Shown here in pieces: positions 15,484-25,277 of a DNA stretch of 64,000 nucleotides (its first letter is position 1; each line of letters begins with the position of its first letter). The notes under the pieces are model-generated. The model was not told where the DNA came from, did not search any database, and worked only from the letters and a program-made list of their open reading frames with translations. The DNA comes from Maribacter algarum (ex Lu et al. 2025) (nom. illeg.) (GTDB lineage Bacteria > Bacteroidota > Bacteroidia > Flavobacteriales > Flavobacteriaceae), in contig CANMAW010000001.1 in NCBI GenBank assembly GCA_947495915.1, positions 744,001 through 808,000 on the forward strand, given 5' to 3'. Both the position numbers and the translations under genes were made by a program.

Positions 15484-17834
15484 ATGGTAAAGCAAACGAG
15501 GTAAAACGGGTATTGCGAAAACATTCTAAGAAGATTGTTTTTACAGTATTGATGCTTATTGCGTATTACTACTGTCTGCCCCAAGAATTGTTTAAAACTC
15601 CTACCTCCACAGTTGTAGAAAGTCGTGAAGGAAAATTGTTAGGGGCACAAATTGCTACTGATGGACAATGGAGGTTTCCCGAAATTGATAGTATTCCGAA
15701 GAAATTTGAAATTTGTCTTTTAACATTTGAAGATGCCTATTTTTATAAACATCCTGGCTTTAACCCTGTTTCTATGGCTAAAGCAGTTCGGGCAAATTTA
15801 TCGGCGGGTAGAACGGTTAGAGGGGGAAGTACGATCACACAACAAGTCATTAGATTATCAAGAACTAAAAAGCGGTCTTACGGAGAGAAACTTATTGAAT
15901 TGATCTTAGCGACAAGGCTTGAGTTGCGATATTCTAAAGAAGATATTTTAAAATTGTATGCCAGCCATGCGCCTTTTGGCGGCAATGTTGTTGGTTTAGA
16001 CGTAGCTGCATGGCGCTATTTCGGTTTACGGCCTTATCAACTTTCTTGGGCAGAATCGGCAACCCTTGCTGTACTCCCCAATGCACCAAGTTTAATTTAT
16101 CCAGGTAAGAATCAACAAAAGCTATTGAATAAACGAAATAGGCTACTTAAAAAGTTAATGCAAGAAAAGCATATTGATAGTTCAACTTATAAATTAGCGT
16201 TATTAGAAGAATTGCCGAAAAAACCATTTGCCTTACCTAAGGTTGCGCCTCATTTTGTACAACATATTTCAAATTTTGAAAAAGGAAAGCGAACTCGAAG
16301 TACGGTTGATATAAATTTACAGAAAAATGTAAATGCCATTGTTCAAAAGCACCATCAGGTTTTAGAACAAAATCAAGTACATAATGCGGCTGTAATCGTA
16401 TTAGATGTAAAAACCCGTGGGGTATTAAGTTATGTTGGCAATGCAAATACAAGTAATGAACATCATAAAGATGTTGATATGGTACAGGCAAATCGTAGTA
16501 CGGGTAGTACTATAAAGCCGCTTCTTTATGCGGCGATGCTTGATGCAGGCGAACTGCTACCTGAAATGTTGGTACCCGATATTCCCACGCAAATCGCAGG
16601 GTATACTCCAGAGAATTTCAATGAAAGTTATAGTGGCGCTGTTACAGCAAAAAGTGCTTTAGCTCGATCACTAAATATTCCCGCGGTTCGATTATTGCAA
16701 TCATATGGACTACAAAAATTTCGAGATCAATTGAACTTTTTTGAACTCGGTGGATTAAATAAATCAGCAGATCACTACGGGCTCACATTAATTTTAGGTG
16801 GAGCAGAAAGTAATTTGTGGGATTTATGTAAAACCTATGCTAATTTTGCGGGTACATTGAACCATTTTAATGCGACTTCGAGTGAATATTTCAAGAATGA
16901 GTTCGTAGCACCTATTTTTAAAACCGACCAAGCAGTCAGTTTTGGTGAAAAAAGGGGTGAAAAGACCATTTTTGACGCAGCCAGCATTTACCTCACTTTT
17001 GCCGCTATGAAGGAGGTAAACCGACCTCAGAACGATGAATCTTGGCAGTTCTTCGATAGTAGCAAACAAATTGCATGGAAGACCGGAACTAGCTTTGGAA
17101 ACAAAGACGCCTGGGCTATAGGAATCACAACCGACTATGTGGTCGGTATATGGGTTGGTAATGCTGATGGGGAGGGTCGCCCGAACGTTACAGGAGTATC
17201 AGCAGCAGCACCCATATTATTTGATGTTTTTGATGTGCTTCCTACCAGTAATTGGTTTAAAAAACCCTTTGACGAGTTTGTAGAAATTGAAGTTTGTGAA
17301 CAAAGCGGATTTTTAGCTACTAAGATTTGCCCTACAAAAATTATAAGTATTCCAAAGAAAGAGAATTATGTAAAACCATGTGCTTTTCACCAACAAATTT
17401 ATTTAGATGATAAACGTCAATTTAGGGTGAATTCTTCATGTGCAGACTTATCAATTGCAAACTCCAGTTCTTGGTTTTCGTTACCACCAATAATGGAGTT
17501 TTATTACAAAAGAACACATCCCTTATATAAACCCTTACCACCATTTCGAAATGATTGTATTCAAAACAATGATTCTCCAATGCAATTTATCTATCCTAAA
17601 AATGGAAGTCATATAGTATTGACTAGAAATTTTGAGGGTAATAAAAATGAATTGATACTTAAACTGGCTCATGCCAAACCAGAAACAGAGGTGTATTGGT
17701 ATTTAGATGAGGAGTTTTTAAAGTTGACGAAAAATTTTCATGAAATTGGTGTAGTTCCTCCAGAAGGAAAACATCGAATTACCGCCGTCGATGACTTTGG
17801 CAATGAAGTTTTTATTAATATCACTATTGATTGA
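15480..17834 (+). CDS. pbpC: Penicillin-binding protein 1C
   Basis: 784 residues. Bifunctional class A peptidoglycan synthase in the inner membrane. One N-terminal membrane segment (about 19-36) is followed by a GT51 glycosyltransferase domain with the catalytic EDAYFYKHPGF and GGSTITQQ. The transpeptidase domain has the nucleophile in STIK (S343-K346), the SLN motif and KTGTS (K534). The C-terminal part (about 690-784) fits the BiPBP_C domain specific to PBP1C, which separates it from PBP1A and 1B. It is last in a three-gene unit. In many bacteria pbpC lies next to an alpha-2-macroglobulin gene; here that gene is 3 kb upstream. Confidence 0.94.
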   Translation: MNGKANEVKRVLRKHSKKIVFTVLMLIAYYYCLPQELFKTPTSTVVESREGKLLGAQIATDGQWRFPEIDSIPKKFEICLLTFEDAYFYKHPGFNPVSMAKAVRANLSAGRTVRGGSTITQQVIRLSRTKKRSYGEKLIELILATRLELRYSKEDILKLYASHAPFGGNVVGLDVAAWRYFGLRPYQLSWAESATLAVLPNAPSLIYPGKNQQKLLNKRNRLLKKLMQEKHIDSSTYKLALLEELPKKPFALPKVAPHFVQHISNFEKGKRTRSTVDINLQKNVNAIVQKHHQVLEQNQVHNAAVIVLDVKTRGVLSYVGNANTSNEHHKDVDMVQANRSTGSTIKPLLYAAMLDAGELLPEMLVPDIPTQIAGYTPENFNESYSGAVTAKSALARSLNIPAVRLLQSYGLQKFRDQLNFFELGGLNKSADHYGLTLILGGAESNLWDLCKTYANFAGTLNHFNATSSEYFKNEFVAPIFKTDQAVSFGEKRGEKTIFDAASIYLTFAAMKEVNRPQNDESWQFFDSSKQIAWKTGTSFGNKDAWAIGITTDYVVGIWVGNADGEGRPNVTGVSAAAPILFDVFDVLPTSNWFKKPFDEFVEIEVCEQSGFLATKICPTKIISIPKKENYVKPCAFHQQIYLDDKRQFRVNSSCADLSIANSSSWFSLPPIMEFYYKRTHPLYKPLPPFRNDCIQNNDSPMQFIYPKNGSHIVLTRNFEGNKNELILKLAHAKPETEVYWYLDEEFLKLTKNFHEIGVVPPEGKHRITAVDDFGNEVFINITID

Positions 17835-17909
17835 CTTTAAGATAAAGAGGTCTTAATAAGAATACTGTATATTTAGCAAGCATAACTGTGCTACAATATG
17901 CTACTTTAG

Positions 17910-19421
<1,512 letters not shown>

Positions 19422-19445
19422 AAAAAATAAAAGTAAAATTACGCT

Positions 19446-21113
19446 GTGAAGAACATACTATTTTCAAATCAAAAGAGATCAAAAACGATCGATAAATTAG
19501 CCAAAGAGGAATTCGATTTGGTGGTGATCGGTGGCGGAATAACTGGAGGTGGAATCGCATTAGATGCTGCCTCAAGAGGGCTAAAAGTAGCCTTGGTAGA
19601 GAAGAACGATTTTGCTTCAGGCACAAGTAGTAAGTCTACCAAGCTAATTCACGGTGGATTGCGTTATTTAAAGCAGTTTGATTTTTGGCTAGTAAAAGAA
19701 GTAGGTTCAGAACGTGCTATTGTTCATAAATTAGCACCACACTTAGTACTTCCTGAAAAAATGTTGTTGCCTTTAATTGAAAATGGTTCTTATGGTAAGT
19801 GGTTAACTTCTATTGGGTTGAAGGTATATGATATTTTAGCTCAAGTAACTGGTGATGATAAGCGTAAAATGCTAGAAAAAAAGGAAGCGCTTAAACTAGA
19901 ACCTTTGCTTCCTAAGAAAATATTGAAAGGTGCTGGCTATTACGCTGAATATAGAACAGATGATGCCCGTTTAACTATTGAAAATATCAAAACTAGTTTA
20001 CAATTTGGTGCTCAAGCATTGAATTATGCCGCAGTTGAAGATTTTGAATATACAGAAGACAAAATTTCTGCTGTTAAAGTAAAAGACACTTTATCAGGAC
20101 AAGATTTTGCAATTAAAACTAAATACGTGATAAGTGCGGCGGGTCCTTGGGTTGATGAGTTACGTACGGTAAATAATTCTAAAAAAGGAAAACGATTGCA
20201 TCTTACAAAAGGGGTGCATTTAGTGTTTCCAAAAGAAAAACTTCCGGTGAAGCAATCGGTGTATTTTGATATTCCTGATGGGCGTATGATGTTCGCAATT
20301 CCGAGAGGAAAAGTAACCTACGTAGGTACTACTGATACGAATTTCAATCTTGATAAAGATAATGTGAGAACAGACTTGGCAGATGCTATTTACCTGTTAT
20401 CTGCTGTAAACAATATGTTTCCAAAAATTAATTTAGAAATGAAAGATATTGTTTCTTCATGGGCTGGGCTAAGGCCTTTAATTCATGAGGAAGGAAAATC
20501 TGCCTCAGAATTATCTAGAAAAGATGAAATATTCACTTCAGAAACGGGATTGATAAGTATAGCGGGGGGTAAACTTACAGGCTACCGTAAAATGGCAGAA
20601 CGAGTTGTAGACCGCATTGCTAAGAAATTGGAGGAAGAATATAATACAAAATTAAAAGATTGTTATACTGATAATATTCCGCTTACGGGAAATGTCGATT
20701 TTAGAAAATTCAAGCACGTAAAAAAATATATTGCGGAAATATATGATCGTATAAGTCCAGAAGGATTTACAGAGCATGATGCTTGGTTTTTGGTAACCAA
20801 TTATGGCAAACAAACTGAAGTGGTTTTGCAGAAGTATGGTTCTTTAAATGATACCGATAAATATATTAGAATGGCAAAAGCAGAATTGCATTTTGGTATC
20901 GATTATGAAATGGTGCAAAACCCATTAGACTTCTTTATCAGAAGAACAGGTCGCTTGTATTTTGATATTGAAAGTGTTCGCACACTCATGGAACCTATTT
21001 TAGAGGAATTTAAAGATAACTACGGTGCTGATGCATCGCAATTATTACTTTGGAAAGAAGAATTAGAAAAACAGCTAGATGATCATTCGAATTTTTCGAT
21101 GAATCGGGTTTAA
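19446..21113 (+). CDS. glpD: FAD-dependent glycerol-3-phosphate dehydrogenase
   Basis: 555 residues. Membrane-associated flavoprotein that oxidises glycerol 3-phosphate to dihydroxyacetone phosphate and passes electrons to the quinone pool. The FAD fingerprint is LVVIGGGITGGG (about 25-36), followed by GTSSKSTKLIHGGLRYL; the C-terminal DAO_C region has the IRRTGRL segment. The start is a GTG: an in-frame TAA lies four codons upstream and no ATG occurs before the FAD motif. It follows glpK by 24 bp. Its stop codon interlocks with that of the convergent gpsA in a shared TTAA. Confidence 0.95.
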   Translation: MKNILFSNQKRSKTIDKLAKEEFDLVVIGGGITGGGIALDAASRGLKVALVEKNDFASGTSSKSTKLIHGGLRYLKQFDFWLVKEVGSERAIVHKLAPHLVLPEKMLLPLIENGSYGKWLTSIGLKVYDILAQVTGDDKRKMLEKKEALKLEPLLPKKILKGAGYYAEYRTDDARLTIENIKTSLQFGAQALNYAAVEDFEYTEDKISAVKVKDTLSGQDFAIKTKYVISAAGPWVDELRTVNNSKKGKRLHLTKGVHLVFPKEKLPVKQSVYFDIPDGRMMFAIPRGKVTYVGTTDTNFNLDKDNVRTDLADAIYLLSAVNNMFPKINLEMKDIVSSWAGLRPLIHEEGKSASELSRKDEIFTSETGLISIAGGKLTGYRKMAERVVDRIAKKLEEEYNTKLKDCYTDNIPLTGNVDFRKFKHVKKYIAEIYDRISPEGFTEHDAWFLVTNYGKQTEVVLQKYGSLNDTDKYIRMAKAELHFGIDYEMVQNPLDFFIRRTGRLYFDIESVRTLMEPILEEFKDNYGADASQLLLWKEELEKQLDDHSNFSMNRV

Positions 21114-22111
21114 TCTAAAGCGTTAGTTAAATTTTTAAAAACTCGCTTTGTATTACCACCCTCATAAAGTACTTTGTAGACTGCATCTATAATAGGCGTT
21201 TTGACTTTTTTAGCAAATTTGGTTTTTTGCTCAAAAGCGGTTTTGGCGGCGTAGTAGCCCTCAGCAACCATTTTCATTTCCATTTGTGCGCTTTTTACGG
21301 TATAACCTTTGCCTATCATATTGCCAAACATTCGATTTCGGCTAAATGTAGAATATCCGGTTACTAATAAATCTCCTAAATAAGCAGAATTATTAATATT
21401 TCGCTTCATTTTGTGCACGCGTTTAATGTAACGGCCCATTTCACGAATGGCATTGCTCATTAATACACTTTGAAAATTATCGCCATAACCTAGTCCGTGA
21501 TATATTCCTGCAGCTAAGGCGTAAATATTCTTAAGCATTGCTGCATACTCAGTACCAATAATATCATCTGAAGTTTTAGTTTTAATGTAATGACTTTTAA
21601 GGTTAGTAGCAACCAATCTTGCTATGTTTTGATCAGCACTAGCAATAGTTAGATAAGACAAGCGTTCTAAAGCCACTTCCTCTGCATGACATGGCCCTGT
21701 AATTACTCCGATATGCTCAAAGGGAATTTGATAATTAAAATGAAAATGCTCACCAATAATTAATCCGGTTTCAGGTACGATTCCTTTAATAGCAGAGAAG
21801 ACTATTTTATCATGTAAACTTTCAGTAATTTTTAGAAGTTCTCCTTCTAAAAAGGCAGACGGAATGGCAAAAATCAATATTTCTGCCGCAGCAATGACCT
21901 CATTGATATCGTCAGTAAGCTCTAATTGCTCGGTATGAAACTCAACAGAGCTAAGGTAGTTAGGGTTGTGCTTTTCTCTAATTATATATTCAATGGCATC
22001 TGAGTTACGCATATACCAACCTACTTTGGCTTGATTTTCAGTCAACATTTTCACTATGGCAGTAGCCCAGCTTCCTCCTCCTAAAACAGCAAATTTAGTT
22101 TCTTTTGACAT
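21110..22111 (-). CDS. gpsA: NAD(P)-dependent glycerol-3-phosphate dehydrogenase
   Basis: 333 residues. Soluble enzyme that reduces dihydroxyacetone phosphate to glycerol 3-phosphate for phospholipid synthesis, the opposite direction to GlpD. The nucleotide-binding motif is VLGGGSWATAI at residues 8-18; the family segment SAIKGI and the substrate-site lysine in MLKNIYALAAGI are present. Convergent with glpD and overlapping it by 4 bp. A -7 element lies 19 bp upstream. Keeping the biosynthetic and catabolic enzymes tail-to-tail could allow opposing regulation by transcription interference, but this is inference. Confidence 0.95.
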   Translation of the reverse strand: MSKETKFAVLGGGSWATAIVKMLTENQAKVGWYMRNSDAIEYIIREKHNPNYLSSVEFHTEQLELTDDINEVIAAAEILIFAIPSAFLEGELLKITESLHDKIVFSAIKGIVPETGLIIGEHFHFNYQIPFEHIGVITGPCHAEEVALERLSYLTIASADQNIARLVATNLKSHYIKTKTSDDIIGTEYAAMLKNIYALAAGIYHGLGYGDNFQSVLMSNAIREMGRYIKRVHKMKRNINNSAYLGDLLVTGYSTFSRNRMFGNMIGKGYTVKSAQMEMKMVAEGYYAAKTAFEQKTKFAKKVKTPIIDAVYKVLYEGGNTKRVFKNLTNALD

Positions 22112-22129
22112 GTATTCTAATTAGTAATA

Positions 22130-22137
22130 CAAAACTA
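22130..22137 (-). promoter_or_regulatory. -7 element of gpsA
   Basis: TAGTTTTG on the minus strand (TAnnTTTG), 19 bp before the start codon; implies a short leader. Confidence 0.45.
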
Positions 22138-22237
22138 ATGATTTAATAATCTAAATACTTAACACCTCATTATCAAATAGTTAAAAACAATGGCATGTAT
22201 TTTGTTTAATATGATATGAATTTAAAATCAGATAGTT

Positions 22238-23149
22238 ATGAAGGCAAAACTACTTTTAGGATTAATCATAATGGGTTCATTATTGACTTCTTGTTATGTG
22301 CAACCAATTATTGAAGATGATTTTATTGAAGCCTCAGCCTTAAATACAGATCAGGTGTTACAGTCTTATGACTTATGGTATGTTGATATTAATGCTACGG
22401 AAGGAAATGGAGAAGTACCTTTTTTACAACGCGCCTTTACAGTTTCTTTTGTAGATGGGGTGCTATATGCCAACAACAATATTGTGGGTATAGGTAAAAC
22501 CGGAAATGGTTTCGGAATTGATGTGGGTAGTTACGCTACACTACGTGGTACGGTTGAAGTAAATCACGATATAGATGGCCTTTGGCTACTAGATATTTAT
22601 GCAGTAAACAACAATACTATTGAAATTAGAGACTCTCGTTCAGGTACCTCCTACTTTTTAAACGGGTATCAGACAAATAGCTTTGACTATAATTTTGTTT
22701 TTTACGATAACATCGATTATTTCATTCAAGAGTACGATGCATGGGAAAAAATTTATACTAGTGAGACAGGTGCTTTAAATGACTTTGATGAGGAGAATTA
22801 TATACAGTTTAATCCGGATTTCTTTCGATCTTCAATTGATGCCAATGGAACACCAATAACTTCGCTTCAATGGGATTTTGAAGGCGATTACCAGGTGTAT
22901 AACGTAGAAAACGATGAAACGCTTAAAACTTTAACACTTGCTTACGATACTGTGGGCAATGATTACTTTGAACTCTACGTTATTAATGACAGTACGATAG
23001 AGCTGTATCATCCATCAAGTGAAACGGTATATGAATTTAAAGGAAGAGGATATCAGCAGTACTTAAAATCGGGAAAGAGCTCGATAGATAAGAAAAGAAC
23101 AAAATCTACAAATCCTACAATGCAGGTAAAACGAAGTAGAAAGAAATAA
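22238..23149 (+). CDS. Flavobacterial lipoprotein of unknown function
   Basis: 303 residues. The signal peptide ends in the lipobox LLTSC (Cys at about 19). The mature part looks like two related beta-rich halves: the first has TQVLQSYDLWYVDINATEG and the second QEYDAWEKIYTSETG, each followed by short strands. The C-terminus is very basic (KKRTKSTNPTMQVKRSRKK), which is unusual. Similar lipoproteins are common in Flavobacteriaceae and are sometimes mislabelled nicotinic acid mononucleotide adenylyltransferase; I see no nucleotidyltransferase motif, so that name is not supported here. Confidence 0.72.
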   Translation: MKAKLLLGLIIMGSLLTSCYVQPIIEDDFIEASALNTDQVLQSYDLWYVDINATEGNGEVPFLQRAFTVSFVDGVLYANNNIVGIGKTGNGFGIDVGSYATLRGTVEVNHDIDGLWLLDIYAVNNNTIEIRDSRSGTSYFLNGYQTNSFDYNFVFYDNIDYFIQEYDAWEKIYTSETGALNDFDEENYIQFNPDFFRSSIDANGTPITSLQWDFEGDYQVYNVENDETLKTLTLAYDTVGNDYFELYVINDSTIELYHPSSETVYEFKGRGYQQYLKSGKSSIDKKRTKSTNPTMQVKRSRKK

Positions 23150-23155
23150 AGACTT

Positions 23156-23172
23156 TTTGGTTGGTTATTTAG
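23156..23172 (+). repeat. 17-bp repeat TTTGGTTGGTTATTTAG, copy 1
   Basis: Identical to 53393-53409. In both places it lies between the end of a plus-strand gene and an intrinsic terminator, 1 to 4 bases before the stem. See findings. Confidence 0.7.
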
Positions 23173-23176
23173 TTAG

Positions 23177-23215
23177 AAAACCCCTTGAACATTTTGGTCA
23201 AGGGGTTTTTTCTTT
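23177..23215. terminator. Bidirectional terminator overlapping the AraC-type gene
   Basis: Arms AAAACCCCTTGA (23177-23188) and TCAAGGGGTTTT (23198-23209) form a perfect 12-bp stem around a 9-base loop, with T tracts on both strands. Serves the lipoprotein gene and the convergent regulator. The stop codon of the regulator is inside the stem. Confidence 0.9.
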
Positions 23216-24070
23216 TTTAGTTTTGGCATGTACATGCCGCGTTCTAAATGCTGATGGATTTTCAGACGTAATTTTTTTGAATGTTCTATTGAAATACGAA
23301 AGACTTTCAAAACCACAAGCAAAACAGGTTTCACTAATATTTTTGCCCATTAACAACAAACGTTTTGCTTGACTAATTCTGTATTGGTTTATAAAATTCA
23401 CGAAGGTGCTGCCAGTTGCTTTCTTAAAATATCGGCAAAAAGCAGGCTTACTTAAATTACATAAACTAGCTACGGTATCTAGCGTAATTTTGGTGTGGTA
23501 TTGTTCGTCAACGAGAGCATAAATTTTGCGTAGACGAGTCTGTTCTTTTGTGCTGAATCGATTTACAAAAGGTTGTTTATGTAGCAACTCAAATTCTTTA
23601 CTCTGTGCTAGTTTTTTTAAAATTTGTAGCGATTGCATGAAGAATTCAAAAGGTGAAAGTTGGTGTAGTTTTTTCATCAACTCACCAATTTCATTTTTTG
23701 TAGAACCTTTAAATGCGATGCCGTATTTTGACAATTCAAGCAAGTAATCTAAACTTTGTAATTCTGGATATTCGGCAACAAATTCTTCTCGAAAAGAAGC
23801 CTTAATATGAAGCACTTCTTTTTGATATGTTGATGTGACGCCATAGTCAAAATTGAGGTGAGGAATGTTGGAACCGATCAACACCAAATCGCCATTTTCA
23901 AACTGAGAAATGTGATTGCCAACATGTCTTGTAGCAGACGCTCCCTCAATATAAACTAGCTCAAATTCAGGATGAAAATGCCAATAGAACAAATGATTCA
24001 GTTTCGGATTATGTAACAAACGAAACGGACTTTTTGAATTAGGGGCAATATTTTCAAGTTGAATCTTCAT
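23198..24070 (-). CDS. AraC-family transcriptional regulator with cupin sensor domain
   Basis: 290 residues from the ATG at 24070; a TTG three codons upstream gives a longer frame but fits the family less well. Residues 15-95 form a cupin-like sensor (FYWHFHPEFELVYIEG, LVLIGSNIPH). Residues 190-285 form the double helix-turn-helix DNA-binding domain (LDTVASLCNLSKPAFCRYFK and ISETCFACGFESLSYFNRTF). It is divergent from the phytanoyl-CoA dioxygenase-like gene, its most likely target. The last two codons and the stop are inside the shared terminator stem. The ligand is unknown. Confidence 0.9.
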   Translation of the reverse strand: MKIQLENIAPNSKSPFRLLHNPKLNHLFYWHFHPEFELVYIEGASATRHVGNHISQFENGDLVLIGSNIPHLNFDYGVTSTYQKEVLHIKASFREEFVAEYPELQSLDYLLELSKYGIAFKGSTKNEIGELMKKLHQLSPFEFFMQSLQILKKLAQSKEFELLHKQPFVNRFSTKEQTRLRKIYALVDEQYHTKITLDTVASLCNLSKPAFCRYFKKATGSTFVNFINQYRISQAKRLLLMGKNISETCFACGFESLSYFNRTFKKITSENPSAFRTRHVHAKTKKEKTP

Positions 24071-24081
24071 TAAGAGCAAGA

Positions 24082-24089
24082 CAAAATTA
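24082..24089 (-). promoter_or_regulatory. -7 element of the AraC-type gene
   Basis: TAATTTTG on the minus strand (TAnnTTTG), only 12 bp before the start codon, so the leader should be just a few bases. Confidence 0.42.
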
Positions 24090-24221
24090 GCCCTAAATAT
24101 TAATTTTTAGATTAAAAGTATCAATATAGTACAAATTAAGATCAATTTTATGGTAGAACATAAAAGAATGGAAGATTAGATTTATAGTATCAAAATTACA
24201 AACAGCTTAAACTTTACTACT

Positions 24222-25196
24222 ATGGAAGATCAGCATGGAAAAATTGAAATAGCAAACAAAGCTCATAAAGAAATTCCAGGAAACCCTTCATTAGCAACAA
24301 GCAGTAAACTGAAATTAAATGATCGATCAAATAGAAAACAATTGCGCCTTTTAAGTGAAGAAGATTGGAATTTTTGGAAGTATAATGGGTACATCGTCAT
24401 CAAAAATGCTGTGCCAAAAAAACAAGCAAAAGCAACGGCAGATTTCATTTGGGAGTTTGATGAAAAAGACCCTAACAATTCTGAAACTTGGTATGCACCT
24501 CCAAGAGCAGAAATGCAAATGAAAGAACTAACTGGAACCGGAATGGTTGAGGTATACAATCATCAAAAATTATGGAATAATAGACAAATGCAAAAAGTTT
24601 ACGATGCGTTTGTAGATGTGTGGGGTACTGAAAAATTATGGGTAACTATTGATCGTGCGAATTTGAATATTCCGCAGCGATCAGCAACTAATAAAAATGG
24701 TTTTATTCACTGGGATTATGACCCAGAAACAAAACCTCAAAATGTGCAAGGAGTTTTGGCCCTAACCGATCAAACAGATGAAAACATGGGTGGTTTTCAG
24801 TGTATTCCATGGTTATACAGAAACTATGATTCTTGGAAGTTGACCCAACCCGAAGACCGAGACCGTTTTCAACCCGATATTTCAGATTTGGAAGACAAAA
24901 TCGTAAAAGTAAAAATGGAAGCTGGTGACTTGTTGATTTTCAATAGTACGGAACCTCACGGAATACGTCCAAACAAATCAAAAGATAAAGTTCGCGTGGC
25001 ACAGTATATTTCAATGATGCCTGCCGAAGAAGAAAACGAAGAATTACGACAATGGCGTATTAATTCATGGAGAAATAGAATTGCTCCTGAAGGTTACGCA
25101 TTTCCGGGTGATCCTCGAAATTGGGAACAAACCAAATACGAAACAGCTACATTAACACCTTTAGGAGAGAAGTTATTGGGTTTAAAAAACTGGTAA
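24222..25196 (+). CDS. Phytanoyl-CoA dioxygenase (PhyH) family protein
   Basis: 324 residues. Iron- and 2-oxoglutarate-dependent oxygenase fold. The metal triad fits HWDYD (His-x-Asp) and the distal His in STEPHGIRPN; the Arg that binds 2-oxoglutarate is probably in DKVRVAQYIS. Gln/Trp-rich segments around WDYDPETKP are typical of the bacterial PhyH branch. Substrates of this branch range from small metabolites to lipids, and the sequence does not say which. It is divergent from an AraC regulator, so its expression is probably induced by the substrate. A SulP transporter follows after 81 bp but has its own promoter. Confidence 0.85.
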   Translation: MEDQHGKIEIANKAHKEIPGNPSLATSSKLKLNDRSNRKQLRLLSEEDWNFWKYNGYIVIKNAVPKKQAKATADFIWEFDEKDPNNSETWYAPPRAEMQMKELTGTGMVEVYNHQKLWNNRQMQKVYDAFVDVWGTEKLWVTIDRANLNIPQRSATNKNGFIHWDYDPETKPQNVQGVLALTDQTDENMGGFQCIPWLYRNYDSWKLTQPEDRDRFQPDISDLEDKIVKVKMEAGDLLIFNSTEPHGIRPNKSKDKVRVAQYISMMPAEEENEELRQWRINSWRNRIAPEGYAFPGDPRNWEQTKYETATLTPLGEKLLGLKNW

Positions 25197-25224
25197 CTTG
25201 CTATATGCTAAATAATTAGTGAGT

Positions 25225-25257
25225 TTGTGGTCAAACAGATTATTAGTGGTATTTTTG
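25225..25257 (+). promoter_or_regulatory. Promoter of the SulP transporter gene
   Basis: -33 TTG (25225-25227) and -7 TATTTTTG (25250-25257), with a 22-bp spacer, close to the Bacteroidota consensus. The start codon is 20 bp downstream. Confidence 0.58.
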
Positions 25258-25277
25258 CGCCCTTAAAATGACCAGGC

